From: Dryomyza anilis
Lineage: Eukaryota; Arthropoda; Insecta; Diptera; Dryomyzidae
Length of the DNA: 64,000 bases
Reading direction: 5' to 3'
Assembly (NCBI GenBank): GCA_951804985.1
Contig: OX638131.1
Location: 3,968,001-4,032,000, forward strand
How positions within the stretch are numbered: position 1 is the first letter of the stretch; each line of letters begins with the position of its first letter. The notes below the pieces were generated by a model. It was not told where the DNA came from and ran no database searches. It saw only the letters and a list, made by a program, of their open reading frames with translations. This document shows, one piece after another, positions 21,723 to 34,170 of this stretch. The position numbers and the translations under genes are program-made.

Positions 21723-24636
21723 CTTGAAATGTAAATGGACGCATATTTTTCGAGAAAGGTATACAAATATTAGTACATTTAAAAGAACAAAATATCAACA
21801 ATATAACAGAACTACTTTTGAAAATATACCATATTTAAAGTTCAGGTTGTATTGGCGATAAGCGTGGAGATTGACCTATAATTTTCTTTTTTCAATCCCA
21901 TCAAACCATCCAATATTCCAAATACCATTATTAATCGACCATTTTATTCTAATGCTTTAATGATTTCAAAAGAAATGCTTATTTGCTCCACGTGAAAGAA
22001 AACGTAAAATTTTGTGTCTGAACTGGATATGGCACAAAAAAAAAAACTTCTTTATATCGAGCATAATATCGAAATTTAATAAAATAAATAAAGAAATAAT
22101 AACTTTTAATTTAATTCATTTAGAAATGTGAAAATGTACAAGGTTTTTGTCTTGGCATCTATTTTTTTTATACAGAAATAAGTAATTTTTACTTTATCTT
22201 TTGACATAAAAACTCTCAAAATGAACGTACTTGAATCAAAAATAGTAGTCACATGTTATTCTACCGATTTTGAAACGAATTGTATCTGATATCGCAGTCA
22301 CAGGGAAATATTTGATATGGGGCTTAATTTTTGGTATTTTTCATGAATATTTCGGACATATACATGATAGTTTCTAAGGTGCATGTGGAGTTTGTTTGAA
22401 AATGAATAAATTTCAATCTTCGATGGATATTGCATGAACTTAAAATTAAAACGATTTTAAATTTATTTTCACAATAATTAAAAATAATTATTTTTCAAAT
22501 GGATTCAAAACACTGCAACATTTTGTTGCACTAAACCACTAAAATACGTAAACTAATCGCCGTGGCCCTCGTTTTACAGGGAACGCAACGGCTTTCTGAA
22601 AAGTTAACTAATAAGCATCGTTTAGATATCTCAGAAAGATAACTTTTAGTAAATAGTAAATAAATCGAGATAATTCACACTTGGCCTAAACTTCATACTT
22701 CAAAGTTGACTTTAGTTTTTTCGGCGTACTTTTTGCTGTTTGAATGTGATCAGTGTTTTTCGTGTGATTTGTGGTGTTGAAACGTGTAGGATCTTGTTGA
22801 TACAAACACAGCCGAACATAGACTTATTTTGGAAGAAACGTTGGCTAAAACACTACTGGAACTTTTTACATATTTTATTCTAATGTTTAATATAGTGCGC
22901 AACATTTAAAATATGCCTTTTATTGGCTGACTTAAACTTACCTTTTTGATTACATATTCAACAGTGACATCGGTTATCTCAACAAGTGCCAACAGTCAAC
23001 GAAAAGACATAGTTTCGTCGACAAGTTTAGATACCTTTTGGATAACTTTTCAGATGCCATGCGGATATCGTTAGTTTTTAAATGTAAGCCTAAAGTTATT
23101 TTTTGGATATCACTTGTCTGCTAGTGAATCTTAAATTATATTATTTTCCAAGGTCTATAATATCTGGCATCCCTGCACCTTAAGCGATCAATTGCGCTCT
23201 CTTGCTCACCCATATTGCGCGCCACCTAAGTACGCAAAAACTTTACTGATTTTTCACTCAGTTGCATTTAAGTTTTTGTTGCGTTTTCATTGTTCCTGTT
23301 GTTATTATCTATTCTTCTTGCACTTCTCTTCGACGGCTTCAAATGTTGAATGTGTCAAATAATTCAAATATTTCTTCTACTTCTGCATGAGTGAAACAAG
23401 CTGCTTTTGTTGTTGTTGTACTTATTATTATTGTATTTCTCATTGCTTTTGTCAAGAGTTCGTTCACTCTGTTACGCACTACGCTCAACGTTGTCACGTT
23501 ATTGTCTACTGGGTGGGAGGGAATTGGTTGGCCTTGCTTGACATTTACGCGCCAAAAACAGCGCTTTAAATATTTGGCTTTGTTCGCGCGCTTGATTTGT
23601 TTGGGCAGTAAATATTTTCAACGCCAACCACCCAGCATCAATTCGGGTGACAGAACCCTTTCAAAGTGAGTCGCCAAATGAAGGAGGAGCTGGAGTTAAA
23701 GAAGTTGAAAAAGTAGAAGAAAAGCAGAAATTTCATAGTGTATCCTGTTTGCTTTAAGCTGCTTTGTTTTATTTTTTATTTTATTTTTGTTCTTATAAAA
23801 TGTCAACTTAAACAAATTACGCAGCAAACTATTTTGCAAGATGGCGCTCATTTGTCTTCGGCGATAAAAGTTGTTTACGATTTTTACTCAATTTTCTAGT
23901 TTTATTTATGACTCCAGATTTGTACAAGTTTTTGGCGGACAGTTTTTATTATGGTTTTTGCCTAGAAATTGACAAAATTTGAGGAAATAAACTAATTTTA
24001 AAAAATAAAACAGTATATAAAATAAATAGAAAGAAAAGAACCGAAAATGTTTAGTATTAAATTTTAGTTTTTGAAATATTTCTGATTTACTTTTCTTCCA
24101 TATTTAAATATTTTACAATTAAAATCGAAATTAATTCATTTCTTTGAATTTGAATGCATTAAATTTGATTATATCCTATTTATTGTACTGAACAATCATC
24201 AGATTTTGTAGGTGTATTATTCTAAGTAGTGCTACCAGCAAAAATATAACTAATTCACACCATATTTTGGGTGTCACAATTCAAAAACTATTAAATAAAT
24301 TATAAATTAATTCCCAAATAAATAAATTCAATTTAATGGGAACGCTATATAATAAATTTAAAACTAATTTGCTCAACAATTAAATGCTATGCAGAATGGA
24401 AAAATTAAAATAAATACCAAAAATCTTTAATTCCTACATTAAATAAACAAAATTCAACATTAGCTGATATTATAAATCAATATATTTAATCACACCAATT
24501 AGTACAAATAAATAATTCTATAATTCTAAAATGAGTAATAAATAAATAAATTCTTCCAAAAATAAATTCTAAAATAAATATATAAATCTCAACAAATACA
24601 ATTTTTAATGTGGCATTTTTATCATTTTCATTGCAG
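21723..24636. other. unique non-coding DNA
   Basis: Mostly AT-rich. 23160-23720 is GC-richer with fly-like triplets. AT-rich AATAAATA quasi-repeats run from about 24290. A short frame at 22790-22914 reads a plausible-looking peptide but starts after a stop without an ATG. No supported gene. Confidence 0.35.
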
Positions 24637-24692
24637 GTCAGTTCAAACGAAAAATACAACATATATATTATTGCATAAATATTGAAATGCAG
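24637..24692 (+). other. weak candidate exon between consensus splice sites
   Basis: A good acceptor (TTATCATTTTCATTGCAG) ends at 24636 and a near-perfect donor (CAG/GTGAGT) follows 24692, giving a 56-nt segment. It has no clear coding content and could be a UTR or lncRNA exon, or chance. Confidence 0.15.
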
Positions 24693-25368
24693 GTGAGTCT
24701 CGTTTATAAATAAAATAAATGCGTCAGAAAAAAAACAGAAATTAAAATGACGCCTATAATGCCGTCCGTACCGTTAACGCAGCTACAATTAAAACTTTTT
24801 TATCGCCATATTTAAATAAATGGCACAGCCAGCAACAAAGTTCAACAGTACCTATGTGCGGGAAATATGCATTTTTTTTATAACCTTTTATTACTTTTTA
24901 TTTTTTAGTCAGCGATTTATGTTGGCAAACTCCTTACCAAAGCCCTTACCAGAGCGCTCTTTCCCTGAACAACTTTTCATCGCAAATTCATGGCAAAGGT
25001 TTAAAAAACTTATTCACATCTGTTCCACATACCTATAGACAGGTGACTGCGTGTGAAAGAGACAAAAGATGCCACTTTCAATATAATTCATTTCAATTTA
25101 AATGAAACTGTTATGTGTAAATAAACGTCAAAGGAACGGTGCATGCAAATAAAAGTAAAAAAAATACAAAATAAAATTTTAAAAATAAAAAATAAAAAAT
25201 GTTGAAAAATTAAAAGTACCTAGTTGTTTCAACAAAACTTTAACCACACAACAACAACTTGGCCAATACTGCGGGCGACGGGCCTGCAGTGAGAGTCAAT
25301 AGAAAATCAATTTTGATTAAAAAATAAAATCAAATTATTCAATTCAATTAAGAAATCAAATAATTTGA
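24693..25368. other. AT-rich non-coding DNA before the satellite
   Basis: No gene. From about 25315 the sequence grades into the 10-bp satellite through ATCAAAT-type words. Confidence 0.4.
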
Positions 25369-26430
25369 AATCATATCAAATCATATAAAATCATATCAAA
25401 TCATATCAAATCATATCAAATCATATCAAATCATATCAAATCATTTCAAATCATATCAAATCATATCAAATCATATCAAATCATATCAAATCAAAGCATA
25501 TCAAATCATATCAAATCAAAGCATATCAAATCATATCAAATAAGATCAAATCATATCAAATCAAATAATATCATATCAAATCATATCATATCATATCATA
25601 TCATATCATATCAAATCATATCAAATCATATCAAATCATATCAAATCATATCAAATCATATCAAATCATATCAAATCATATCAAATCATATCAAATCATA
25701 TCAAATCATATCAAATCATATCAAATCATATCAAATCATAACAAATCATATCAAATCATATCAAATCAAAGCATATCAAATCATGTCAAATCATTTCAAA
25801 TCATATCAAATAAGATCAAATCATATCAAATCAAAGCATATCAAATCAAAGCATATCAAATCATGTCAAATCATATCAAATCATATCAAATCATATCAAA
25901 TCATATCAAAACATATCAAATCATATCAAATCATATCAAATCATATCAAATCATATCAAACCATATCAAATCATATCAAATCATATCAAATCATATCAAA
26001 TCATATCAAATCATATCAAATCATATCAAATCATATCAAATCATATCAAATCATATCAAATCATATCATATCATATCATATCATATCATATCATATCATA
26101 TCATATCATATCATATCATATCAAATCAAATCATATCAAATCATATCAAATCATATCAAATCATATCAAATCACATCAAATCATATCAAATCATATCAAA
26201 TCATATCAAATCATATCAAATCATATCAAATCATATCAAATCATATTAAATCATATCAAATCATATTAAATCATATTAAATCATATCAAATCATATCAAA
26301 TCATATCAAATCATATCAAATCATATCAAATCATATCATATCATATCATACCATATCATATCAAATCATATCATATATCAAATCATATCAAATCATATCA
26401 AATCATATCAAATCATAACAAATCATATCA
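25369..26430 (+). repeat. satellite of a 10-bp unit, about 105 copies
   Basis: A nearly pure tandem array of TCATATCAAA. Sub-variants occur as blocks: TCATATCATA runs at 25580-25610, 26063-26120 and 26328-26380, and the AAAGCATATC variant at 25490-25530, 25766 and 25830-25860. Because 10 is not divisible by 3, all three forward frames read the same decapeptide repeat, producing long false frames (211 and 128 codons). Confidence 0.97.
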
Positions 26431-27632
26431 ATTCAAATAAATAAATTGAAATTAAACGAAAAAGAACAAATCATGAAAAAAATACCATATATGCTGATTA
26501 CATTAAATGTAAAAACTTTTGTATTATTTTTTTTCACAAATTTAATTTGAAATACTTGAACATTCCATTTTTCCACTGGGTCGCATATGCTGTCACCGCA
26601 CAAGTGACGCCATTTGCATGCATACTCATGTTTAACAGCAGGCGAGCACGTGTGTGTGGTGGGGGGAGAGCGAGAACGGCAGAGAGAAAGTGTTGAGTGT
26701 TGCGAGTCGTTGGTTTTGCGCTTTATTGCAACCACATGCGAAGGATACAACACAACAACAACAAGAAAACACGTTCGCATGCAACAACATGTTGAATGCT
26801 AAATGCAACGCAATGCATACAGGATACCTTTGCACAGAGAGACACACACACACACACATGAACAAATTTAGGTAACTGAGTTAAGAGCTCCGCCAGGACT
26901 TTGCTCGGTTTTCAACATTTAAATAAAGTTGGCCGACTGACGTTGTCTGTTGGGTGGCGGTCGCGCGGTGGCTGACTGACATGCAGTTGGCGGGCGGCTC
27001 TAAAATGTTGTTGCATTTTCATTTATTTTATATTTAAAGGCGGTATTTTTAATTTTGTTAAAAAAAAAACTTTTGCTCTTCATGCTGCTGTTGCTGCTAC
27101 GCACTGTGGTTTTTGAGATTTTGTGCTCAGAAATAGAACAAAAAAAAACAATTTCGCTAATTAATGGATTTACATAAACATTGCGAAAAACGTGAGGTTT
27201 TCATTTGGTTTTGCATGGTTTTAAGCTCTGTGTGTGTGGCAACAGTAAAGAATTTAATTAAGCCGCAACATCGACATTAACAACTGTTGCTGTGTCAAGG
27301 TTGCTGCAACATTTGGACGGTACTCGAAAGTGCACTTTTAATTGGTTTGCACAAATTTAGGCAGAAAGTTGGTGAAATAGTGAGTTTAAATGAAGAATAT
27401 TTAAAAAAAAGGTAATATTTCGTAACATTTTTGATAAACGTTGCGATTAGGAAAGTTGAGAAACGAAATATTCAGAAAAATTTAATAATTGAGAAGATTC
27501 ATTAATGTTTTTATTATTTAAAACAAAAAATCCAACAAAAACTGGCTATAAATCAAAACTACAGAATAGTGAAAAAGAATCTGAATCAATGAAATATAAA
27601 AAAAAATAAGAAGAAAGTATTTGCAAATAATT
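26431..27632. other. unique non-coding DNA
   Basis: GC-richer island at 26570-27010, a CACACA run at about 26844-26858, and triplet repeats. Overlapping frames on both strands are not supported as genes. Confidence 0.4.
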
Positions 27633-28275
27633 CCAGACTCTTGCAGCAAGAACAAGAACGACCTGTCGATGCAAGAACACTAACAACACCAAGAAGAAGC
27701 TGGAATATTATAGAAAAATTCAGAATAATCAAGAACAAAACAATCTAGATGTAATCAGTAAATCAAAGAAATAAAAAATAAGAACTCCCCAAATTTGGAA
27801 ATATTTCCAGACTCTTGCAGCAAGAACAAGAACGACACTGCAAGAACAACACCAAGAAGAATCAGGAATATTCTAGAAACATCTAGAATAATTGAGATAG
27901 CCATATAAATGATTCAGAAAATCAATGAGATAAATAAAAAATAAAAGGAAGGTATTCCCCAATTTTAGAAATAATTTCAGACTCTTGCAGCATGAACAAG
28001 ATTCACCTGTCGAATCAAGAACAAGAACGACCCTGAGAGAACAACAGCAAGAAGAATCCGGAACATTCTAGAAAATCCAGAATAATTAAAAACAAAACAA
28101 TATAGATGTATTCAGCAAATCAATGAAATAAATATAACATAAATAAAGGTATTCACCAAACTTTCAAATAATGCCAGACTCTTGCAGCAAGAACAATATC
28201 GATCTTTCGATGTAAGAACAAGAACGACACTGCAAGAACAACGCCAAGAAGAATCAGGAATATTCTAGAAAGATA
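27633..28275 (+). repeat. four-copy tandem repeat, about 170-197 bp unit
   Basis: CAGACTCTTGCAGCAAGAAC recurs at 27633, 27807, 27977 (slightly altered) and 28174. Each copy continues with AAGAACGAC, ACAACACCAAGAAGAA and GAATATTCTAGAAA-type blocks. Spacings are 174, 170 and 197 bp. Confidence 0.85.
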
Positions 28276-28358
28276 TCAGAAATGAAAAAAATTATTATTA
28301 TAAGAAAATCCTAGAATATCTCATATACATGAACTAATATTCAAGAAAAATCAAGAAA

Positions 28359-28430
28359 AAATGTCTGGCATTTTTCCGAAATATTTCGAGCATATTTCCG
28401 GCAAACACACATAGAAATGGAATATTTTCG
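28359..28430 (-). repeat. dispersed repeat, inverted copy of 18902-18971
   Basis: On the minus strand it reads ATATTCCATTTCTATGTGTG and then TTTGCCGGAAATATGCTCG, matching the + strand at 18902-18971. Confidence 0.6.
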
Positions 28431-28454
28431 GATGATGCAGATTTACGACATATT

Positions 28455-28640
28455 TTACTTACCGTACAATTTTACTTACGAAACAATTCTTACCGACAAT
28501 TCTTCTTCCCCAGACAATTCTTCTTTGAGATAATTCTTTTCCGAGACAATTGATCCCCGAGACTATTCTTCCACGAGACGTTTCTTCCCCGGACATTTCT
28601 TCACAGACGAAACAATTTCTACCGGTAATTCATACCCAGA
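28455..28640 (+). repeat. short degenerate tandem repeat, about 20-bp unit
   Basis: Successive copies of a motif near CCGAGACAATTCTTCTT (for example 28495, 28515, 28533, 28552 and 28575), decayed at both ends. Confidence 0.6.
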
Positions 28641-29989
28641 CAGAGTAAACTAAAATTTCCATAAGAGCATAAAAGAATATTCAAGAAATTATTGCAAAAC
28701 CTAACAAAATATACGTAGAATAAGATACTTTAAAAAAAATGCTATATAAAGTATTAAAAAAATCAAATATTAAATACTACGTAAAAACGAAAAAACCAGC
28801 TGTCCATTACCCATAAATCTTTTTTCAATGCCAACGTTCAAAGTCCTTGGCAGCCCAAGCTTCGATCCACCGACACACGGACAGACCGATAGTTGGGTCG
28901 CTGTGCCCCGCTAATTGCATCATAATTGAATTGCAGTGACGGCAACAGTACGCGGTACTCAGTACTTCATTGAATTGCGACAAATTGCAAAATAAAACAG
29001 CATGCAACGTTGCCATATTTCCGACTGTTTCCTTGAAAGAAACACAGAAATATGAAGGGGAAAGGACGAAAGCAGACAGACAGGCAAAAGATAGCCCAAC
29101 CAGGCAACAGACCACTGCACTCGGCAGCCATTGCGATTCCTGCCGATTAAACAATTACACTGTAGCAGCAGCACCACCAGCAGCACTAGTAGTTGCAACA
29201 AGTACAAACATTTAAGAAATACCATATCTCGACCATAGTTGCTACGTTGTCTATAGCATCAACGGCTCCTTGTCTCTCCAAGTTCTGGCGCTGTCAGATC
29301 CTGGCAACATGTGCTGCTGCTACTGCTGTTGCCCGTGGTGCAACTGCTTCATTAAGCAACGTGCAACATGCGGCTTTGTTAAGGTTGCCGCCATTATTGT
29401 TTCATCCTGCTGCAACGAGCAATAAAAGTCCTTTGATTTGGCGCCGACACTGCTCACAACAGGCAGTTAATCGACGTACAATTATTTGTCCAAAGGCATC
29501 TCAGCATCTCAACTGCAGTGTCATTGACCAAAGACCATGATCACGGCCATGAGAAAGAGACAAAGTTGTTGCTCGAACTTCGTGTTAACGGCAACAGCAA
29601 CATGTACCAAAGAGAGCAACAAAAATTGCTGATACAACAGCAACAGCATCGCGGTGCTTTTTTGTAACATTTCTGAAATTCGGAAATTGTTGCTGTTTTT
29701 GTTTTTCATTTTTTCAGTTTTTTTGTAGCTCTGTTGCTGTTGTTAATTTTGTTTTTGTTGCTTGTATAACATCATGATTATTACTTGTTTACTGATGTTG
29801 CTGGTTCATGTTGCTTTCGTTTTCACTTGTTGGTAGTCAATATAAAAAGGACCATGTTCCAACTTGGTACAACGTCCTTTCTGGAATTTTGCCATTTCTT
29901 ATACATACATCCAATAATTTTACTTTCCGGCCATTACTTATTCGTTGCAAGAAGAAGATATGAATAGAAAATGGATGAAGAAACAAATA
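28641..29989. other. unique non-coding DNA, triplet-rich
   Basis: 28830-29750 has mixed composition with CAGCAG/GTTGCTG runs. Frames of 60-115 codons overlap on both strands without protein features. Confidence 0.4.
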
Positions 29990-32190
29990 AAGAAACTCAT
30001 TATTTTTTTCTTTATCCATTCCTCTATGCATATCTTATTCTTTTCCAACATCCGTTCTTTCAACCGTTTCATTATTCGTGTCTTCGTTCTTCTTATCAAA
30101 AGGTTTCTTAATCCATTTCTTTATTCGTTTCCCAACCATTCTTTATTCGTTTCCTAACTGTTCCCCTATACTGAAGTTTCTTTCCTTTTTCATTCAAAGG
30201 TCATCCTTTTTCAAATCTTGGCATAGATTTGCTCCACTCGTTCATTGCTCTTTGCCCATTCTCGTTATTCCAACCGTTGCTTTATCTATTCCCCCTTCTT
30301 TTCTTTTAATGATTTCCCAATTGGTTCCATCATTCTTCTCTTCAGCCGTTCCTCTACTCGTTTCTTCCTTCTCTAATTTTTTTAAAGACTATCCTTTTCT
30401 TATATTGTCCTTCCAGCCATACTTTATCCATTTTCTAACCGTTTCTTCATCCGTTGCTGAATTCGTGTCATCCTTCGTCTTTCCAATAGGTTATGTTCTC
30501 CGTTCCTTCGGTAGCTCTACTAATGATTATCACATCCGTGTCTATATTCTTTATTCAACCAAATTCGTTTCCCAAGCGGTTTCTTAACCAGTTCTTTCGC
30601 TAGTTCTTTTGTAGATTTCTCCATCCGATTCTGCATTCGTTACTTCATCTGTTTATAATCCGTTCTAACAGTGGGAAGGATGATAGTAGAGGAGGAATGT
30701 TAAAAGGAGGATGTTTTATTTGTTTTTCATCCTTTCCTCCATTCGTTCCTACACCCGTTCCTCATCTTTACCAAAATTCATTTCAGCAACTATTTCTCCA
30801 TCCGTTCTTTCGCTAATTCTTCTAAAGACAGTCTCATCTGTTAATACAGACGATTCTGATTCATTCCCTAGCGGTTTCTCAGTTTATTTTTTCATCCATA
30901 TAATTCTTTCCTCCATTTGTTTCTTCATTCGTTGCTCAATTTGTCTTCCTTCGTTATTCCAATAGTTTTTGTTCTCCGTTCCTATGTAATTTATACTAAT
31001 GATTTTTCACATCCGTGTCTCTATTCTTTATTCAACAAAATCCGTTTCCCAGGTGGTTTCTTAACCCGTTCTTTCGCTAGTTACTCCATCCAATTCTGCA
31101 TTCATCCTTCCATCCGTTTATTATCCGTTCTAATAGTGGGAAGGATGATAGTAGAAGAGGGATGTTAGAAGGAGGATGTTTCATTTGTTTTTTTTTTCAT
31201 TCCTCCATTCGTTCCTACACCCGTTCCTGATCTTTACCAAAATCCATTTCAGCAACAATTTTTCCATTCGGTCTTTCGCTAATTCTTCCGAAGGCAGCTC
31301 CATTTATTTATACATTCATCCCTACGGCCGTCTCTTAACCTTTCCCTAGCAGTTTCTCAGTTTATTTCTTCATCCATCTAATTCGTTTCTCCATTTATCT
31401 CTTCATCCGTTGCTCAATTCGTGTCTTCCTTCGTTATTCCAATAGGTTCTGTTCTCCGTTGCTTCGGTAGTTCTACTATTGATTTTCACATCCGTGTCTC
31501 TATTCTTTATTCAACAAAATCTGTTTCACAAGTGGTTTTTTCATTCGTTCTTTATCTAGTTCTTCTGTAGATTTCTCAATCCGATTCTACATTCGTCCCT
31601 TCCCCGTTCTTAATCCATTCCAACGATGAGAAGGATCATAGAATAAGAGGGGTGATATAAGAAGAATGCTTCATTGGTTTTTCATACTGTCCTATTTACC
31701 AAAATCCATTCCAGAGCCCATTTCTCCATCCGTCCTTTCGCTAATTCTTCTGTAAGCTCATCCTACAGCCGTACATTATCTATTCCCCAGCCGTTTCTCA
31801 ATATATTTCTTCATCCATCGTTTAATTTCTTCAATCGCTAAGTTACTACTCCATACTTAGTCTCTTCATCGGTTTCTCCAACCGTTATTTCGTTAGTTTT
31901 TATAAATATTTCTTCATCAGTTTCTTCTATCATCTTTCCCACCATTTCTTACATGTTCTCCAGCTGTCCTGCATTTGTTGCTTTATCCTTTCTTCAATTT
32001 CTGCACCCATTCCTTGCTCTTTACGTACATCCATTCTGCCAACACTTTCTCCATTCGTTTCTTCCTTAGTCCTTCCCTTCGTTTATTTTTCATTCCCAAT
32101 CGTTCTTCGAATCCGTTCCCCAGTTCATTACTTTATCTATTCTCCCATTATAACTTCTCCCACTTCCTTCCATATACCCTTTCTGTTGTC
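29990..32190 (+). repeat. 2.2-kb pyrimidine-rich tract with ~477-bp higher-order repeat
   Basis: The + strand is strongly C/T-rich, made of degenerate words such as TTCATCCGTTTCTTC. A higher-order unit is visible three times: GTTCTCCGTTCCTTCGGTAG near 30492, an altered form near 30968 and another near 31447. Each is followed by CACATCCGTGTCT and CTTTATTCAAC, and then the purine-rich island AGTGGGAAGGATGATAGTAG (first two copies). Frames of up to 169 codons on the + strand are serine-, phenylalanine- and leucine-rich low complexity, not genes. Confidence 0.8.
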
Positions 32191-32242
32191 GTCGACATAC
32201 TTTGTTGACTCAAAGTTTTAAACTGATTTTCCCCGTTGATAA

Positions 32243-32500
32243 TTGTTGCTGCTGCCGTTGTCGGCTTTATGTTTTACAGATATATTTATGTTGTTACTGC
32301 TCTTTTTGTTGTTCTTGGTGTTTTCTGGCTCAGCTTATGGCTTAGAGTTCGTTGTACGTGCGTCATTTCCGGCGAACAACACGTCGCTGCTGTTAATGAA
32401 GGTTCTCAGTGTCGCGCGCACGTTCGCAGGATATGAAAGGATTTCAACAACTGCTAAACAACACAGTTTCCAAGAAAGTGTAAACCATAATTTAGTGTAA
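32243..32500 (+). CDS. weak candidate small secreted peptide
   Basis: An 85-codon ATG frame. From its second methionine (32288) it reads a textbook signal peptide, a run of Leu/Phe/Val (MLLLLFLLFLVFSGSAYG) with small residues at the possible cleavage site. A polar tail of about 52 residues follows, containing an N-x-T sequon (NNTS). The tail matches nothing I know. GTTGTT/CTGCTG triplets alone can produce such leucine runs, the start context is weak and no promoter is evident. A GTAAGT donor lies at the end of the frame (32497-32502). It may be chance. Confidence 0.15.
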   Translation: MLLLPLSALCFTDIFMLLLLFLLFLVFSGSAYGLEFVVRASFPANNTSLLLMKVLSVARTFAGYERISTTAKQHSFQESVNHNLV

Positions 32501-33994
32501 GTAATAACAATAATAAAGATAATGATTACACTACGATTAGTAATGAAGCCTGCTGTTAACGATTATTCCAACCTCCATCAAACAACTCAACAAAGCTCAA
32601 ATAAAATGTCCAATTTTTCTAATAACGTGTAATCAATTATTCGAACAGCTGAGTTATCAAATGAATATAAAATTTTCCGTTGACCCAGTTTACATAGTTA
32701 TTCAAATGTCGTCTTTCCCATCGTATTTTCCTTCCCTCTCTCTATCTCTGAAACTAAACTCCTATTTTAATATTTCCCATAAATACCTTCGTTCAAAACT
32801 ACTTTCATCTGTGGCTCTAAATATTTGATGCATTTTTATTTGCTAATAAAATTTCAGTTGCTCCAACAATTTGCAAATCTAATCCGTGTCCCAGCCACCA
32901 CGTAAAGTCAACAGAAATGCGGAGAGACACATTTTAACCATCTCACTCAGGCAGTGCCTAATATAAATAGGTTTTCAAAGGTGGAGGATTTACGTTCGGA
33001 ATAAAATGCTGCTCAAGAAAATTACCGCAATTTCAATGACAGTTAACACTGTTAGGAACATTGTGCTTTTATCTTTTTTTTATCTATAATATAAGTCCAG
33101 TGTGGCACTTGAGTTTTATACGTCCGTATTAAGTCCGAGAAGTGCTATAAGTTTTGATAGTCCATTATTTCATATTGATTGTATATTCTAAAATTATAGT
33201 CTTTAAAGCTTATTTGTCCATCATGACTATAAGACGTATACGGCCAATAAGTACTTTACGTTCTATAGGTTATATAAATACTATGTAGTCATTCTAAAAT
33301 CCATGTATGTCTTTTATGGGATCTATAAACTCGAAAAACATCTTGCTAATTGTTTGGACTTACACTACAACTTCGAAAAATATATCAGAAATGCCTATAG
33401 GTTATATAGTTCAATCATAAATAGTACTTCTAAGTCCAATTAGCATTATAAGTCCGATAGCGATAATTCCGATATGTCCTAGTCCTAAAATCTAAGATAA
33501 TTCTGCTAGTCCTAAGATCATTCTGCTATTCTGTTATAAAATTTCTGTAATTTTTCAGAAATATTTCGGTCTTATTTTCGACAAACAAAATTTTTATGAA
33601 GAAGAACTTCCAGGAGTTCAAATCTTTTGAAATAAGGTTATTTTGAGCCTTGCAAAAAATGTTATCTATGGAATAATTTAAATTTAGAGTACAACATGAA
33701 ACATCTATAGAGAATTTCTATATAGAATATTTTTTTTTTCATTCTTCGAATGTTCATTTCCTTTATCTACTGACTTATTATATTTTCAAATGCGATAGTT
33801 CTGCATATTTTGTATATATTTTTCCAAATGGAGGCTTTGGATATTTCGCATAATGTATGAAATTTTAATCATGAATTATGAATAATATATTATAAAACCT
33901 AATTCAATTACTCATGACTTATGAATATATTATACATAAAACATGAGTAAAATGCGCATGATTTTATTCAACAAATCGTAATGATTAATGTTGA
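32501..33994. other. unique AT-rich non-coding DNA
   Basis: At 33095-33490 CTATAAGTCC-type words recur loosely. No gene seen. Confidence 0.35.
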
Positions 33995-34106
33995 CTATAA
34001 TCATATATTATGAATAAAAACCAAATAACTTTGATTACTTATTATACTTACTATAATCATATATTATGAATAAAAACCAAATAACTCGGATTACTTATTA
34101 TGATTA
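33995..34106 (+). repeat. 56-bp direct tandem duplication
   Basis: CTATAATCATATATTATGAA begins at 33995 and again at 34051. The two 56-bp copies are nearly identical, so the duplication is probably recent. Confidence 0.85.
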
Positions 34107-34137
34107 ACTTTTTCTAAATTTGTGCGTATAATATAAG

Positions 34138-34170
34138 GAGAGACAGGTTCTCATAAATCACCTGTCTCTC
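34138..34170. repeat. 11-bp perfect hairpin
   Basis: GAGAGACAGGT (34138-34148) pairs with ACCTGTCTCTC (34160-34170) across an 11-nt loop. No T-run or gene context points to a function. Confidence 0.65.

Noticed and set aside
22790..22914. Short frame reading DLVDTNTAEHRLILEETLAK, possibly transposon-derived
   Set aside because: It follows a stop without an ATG, is only about 40 codons long, and I could not match it to a family by eye.
25783..26418. 211-codon open frame on the + strand
   Set aside because: It is the 10-bp satellite read in frame; every residue is set by the repeat, and three frames are open for the same reason.
30078..30587. 169-codon frame rich in Ser, Phe, Leu and Pro
   Set aside because: Direct translation of the pyrimidine-rich tract, where stops are rare on the + strand.
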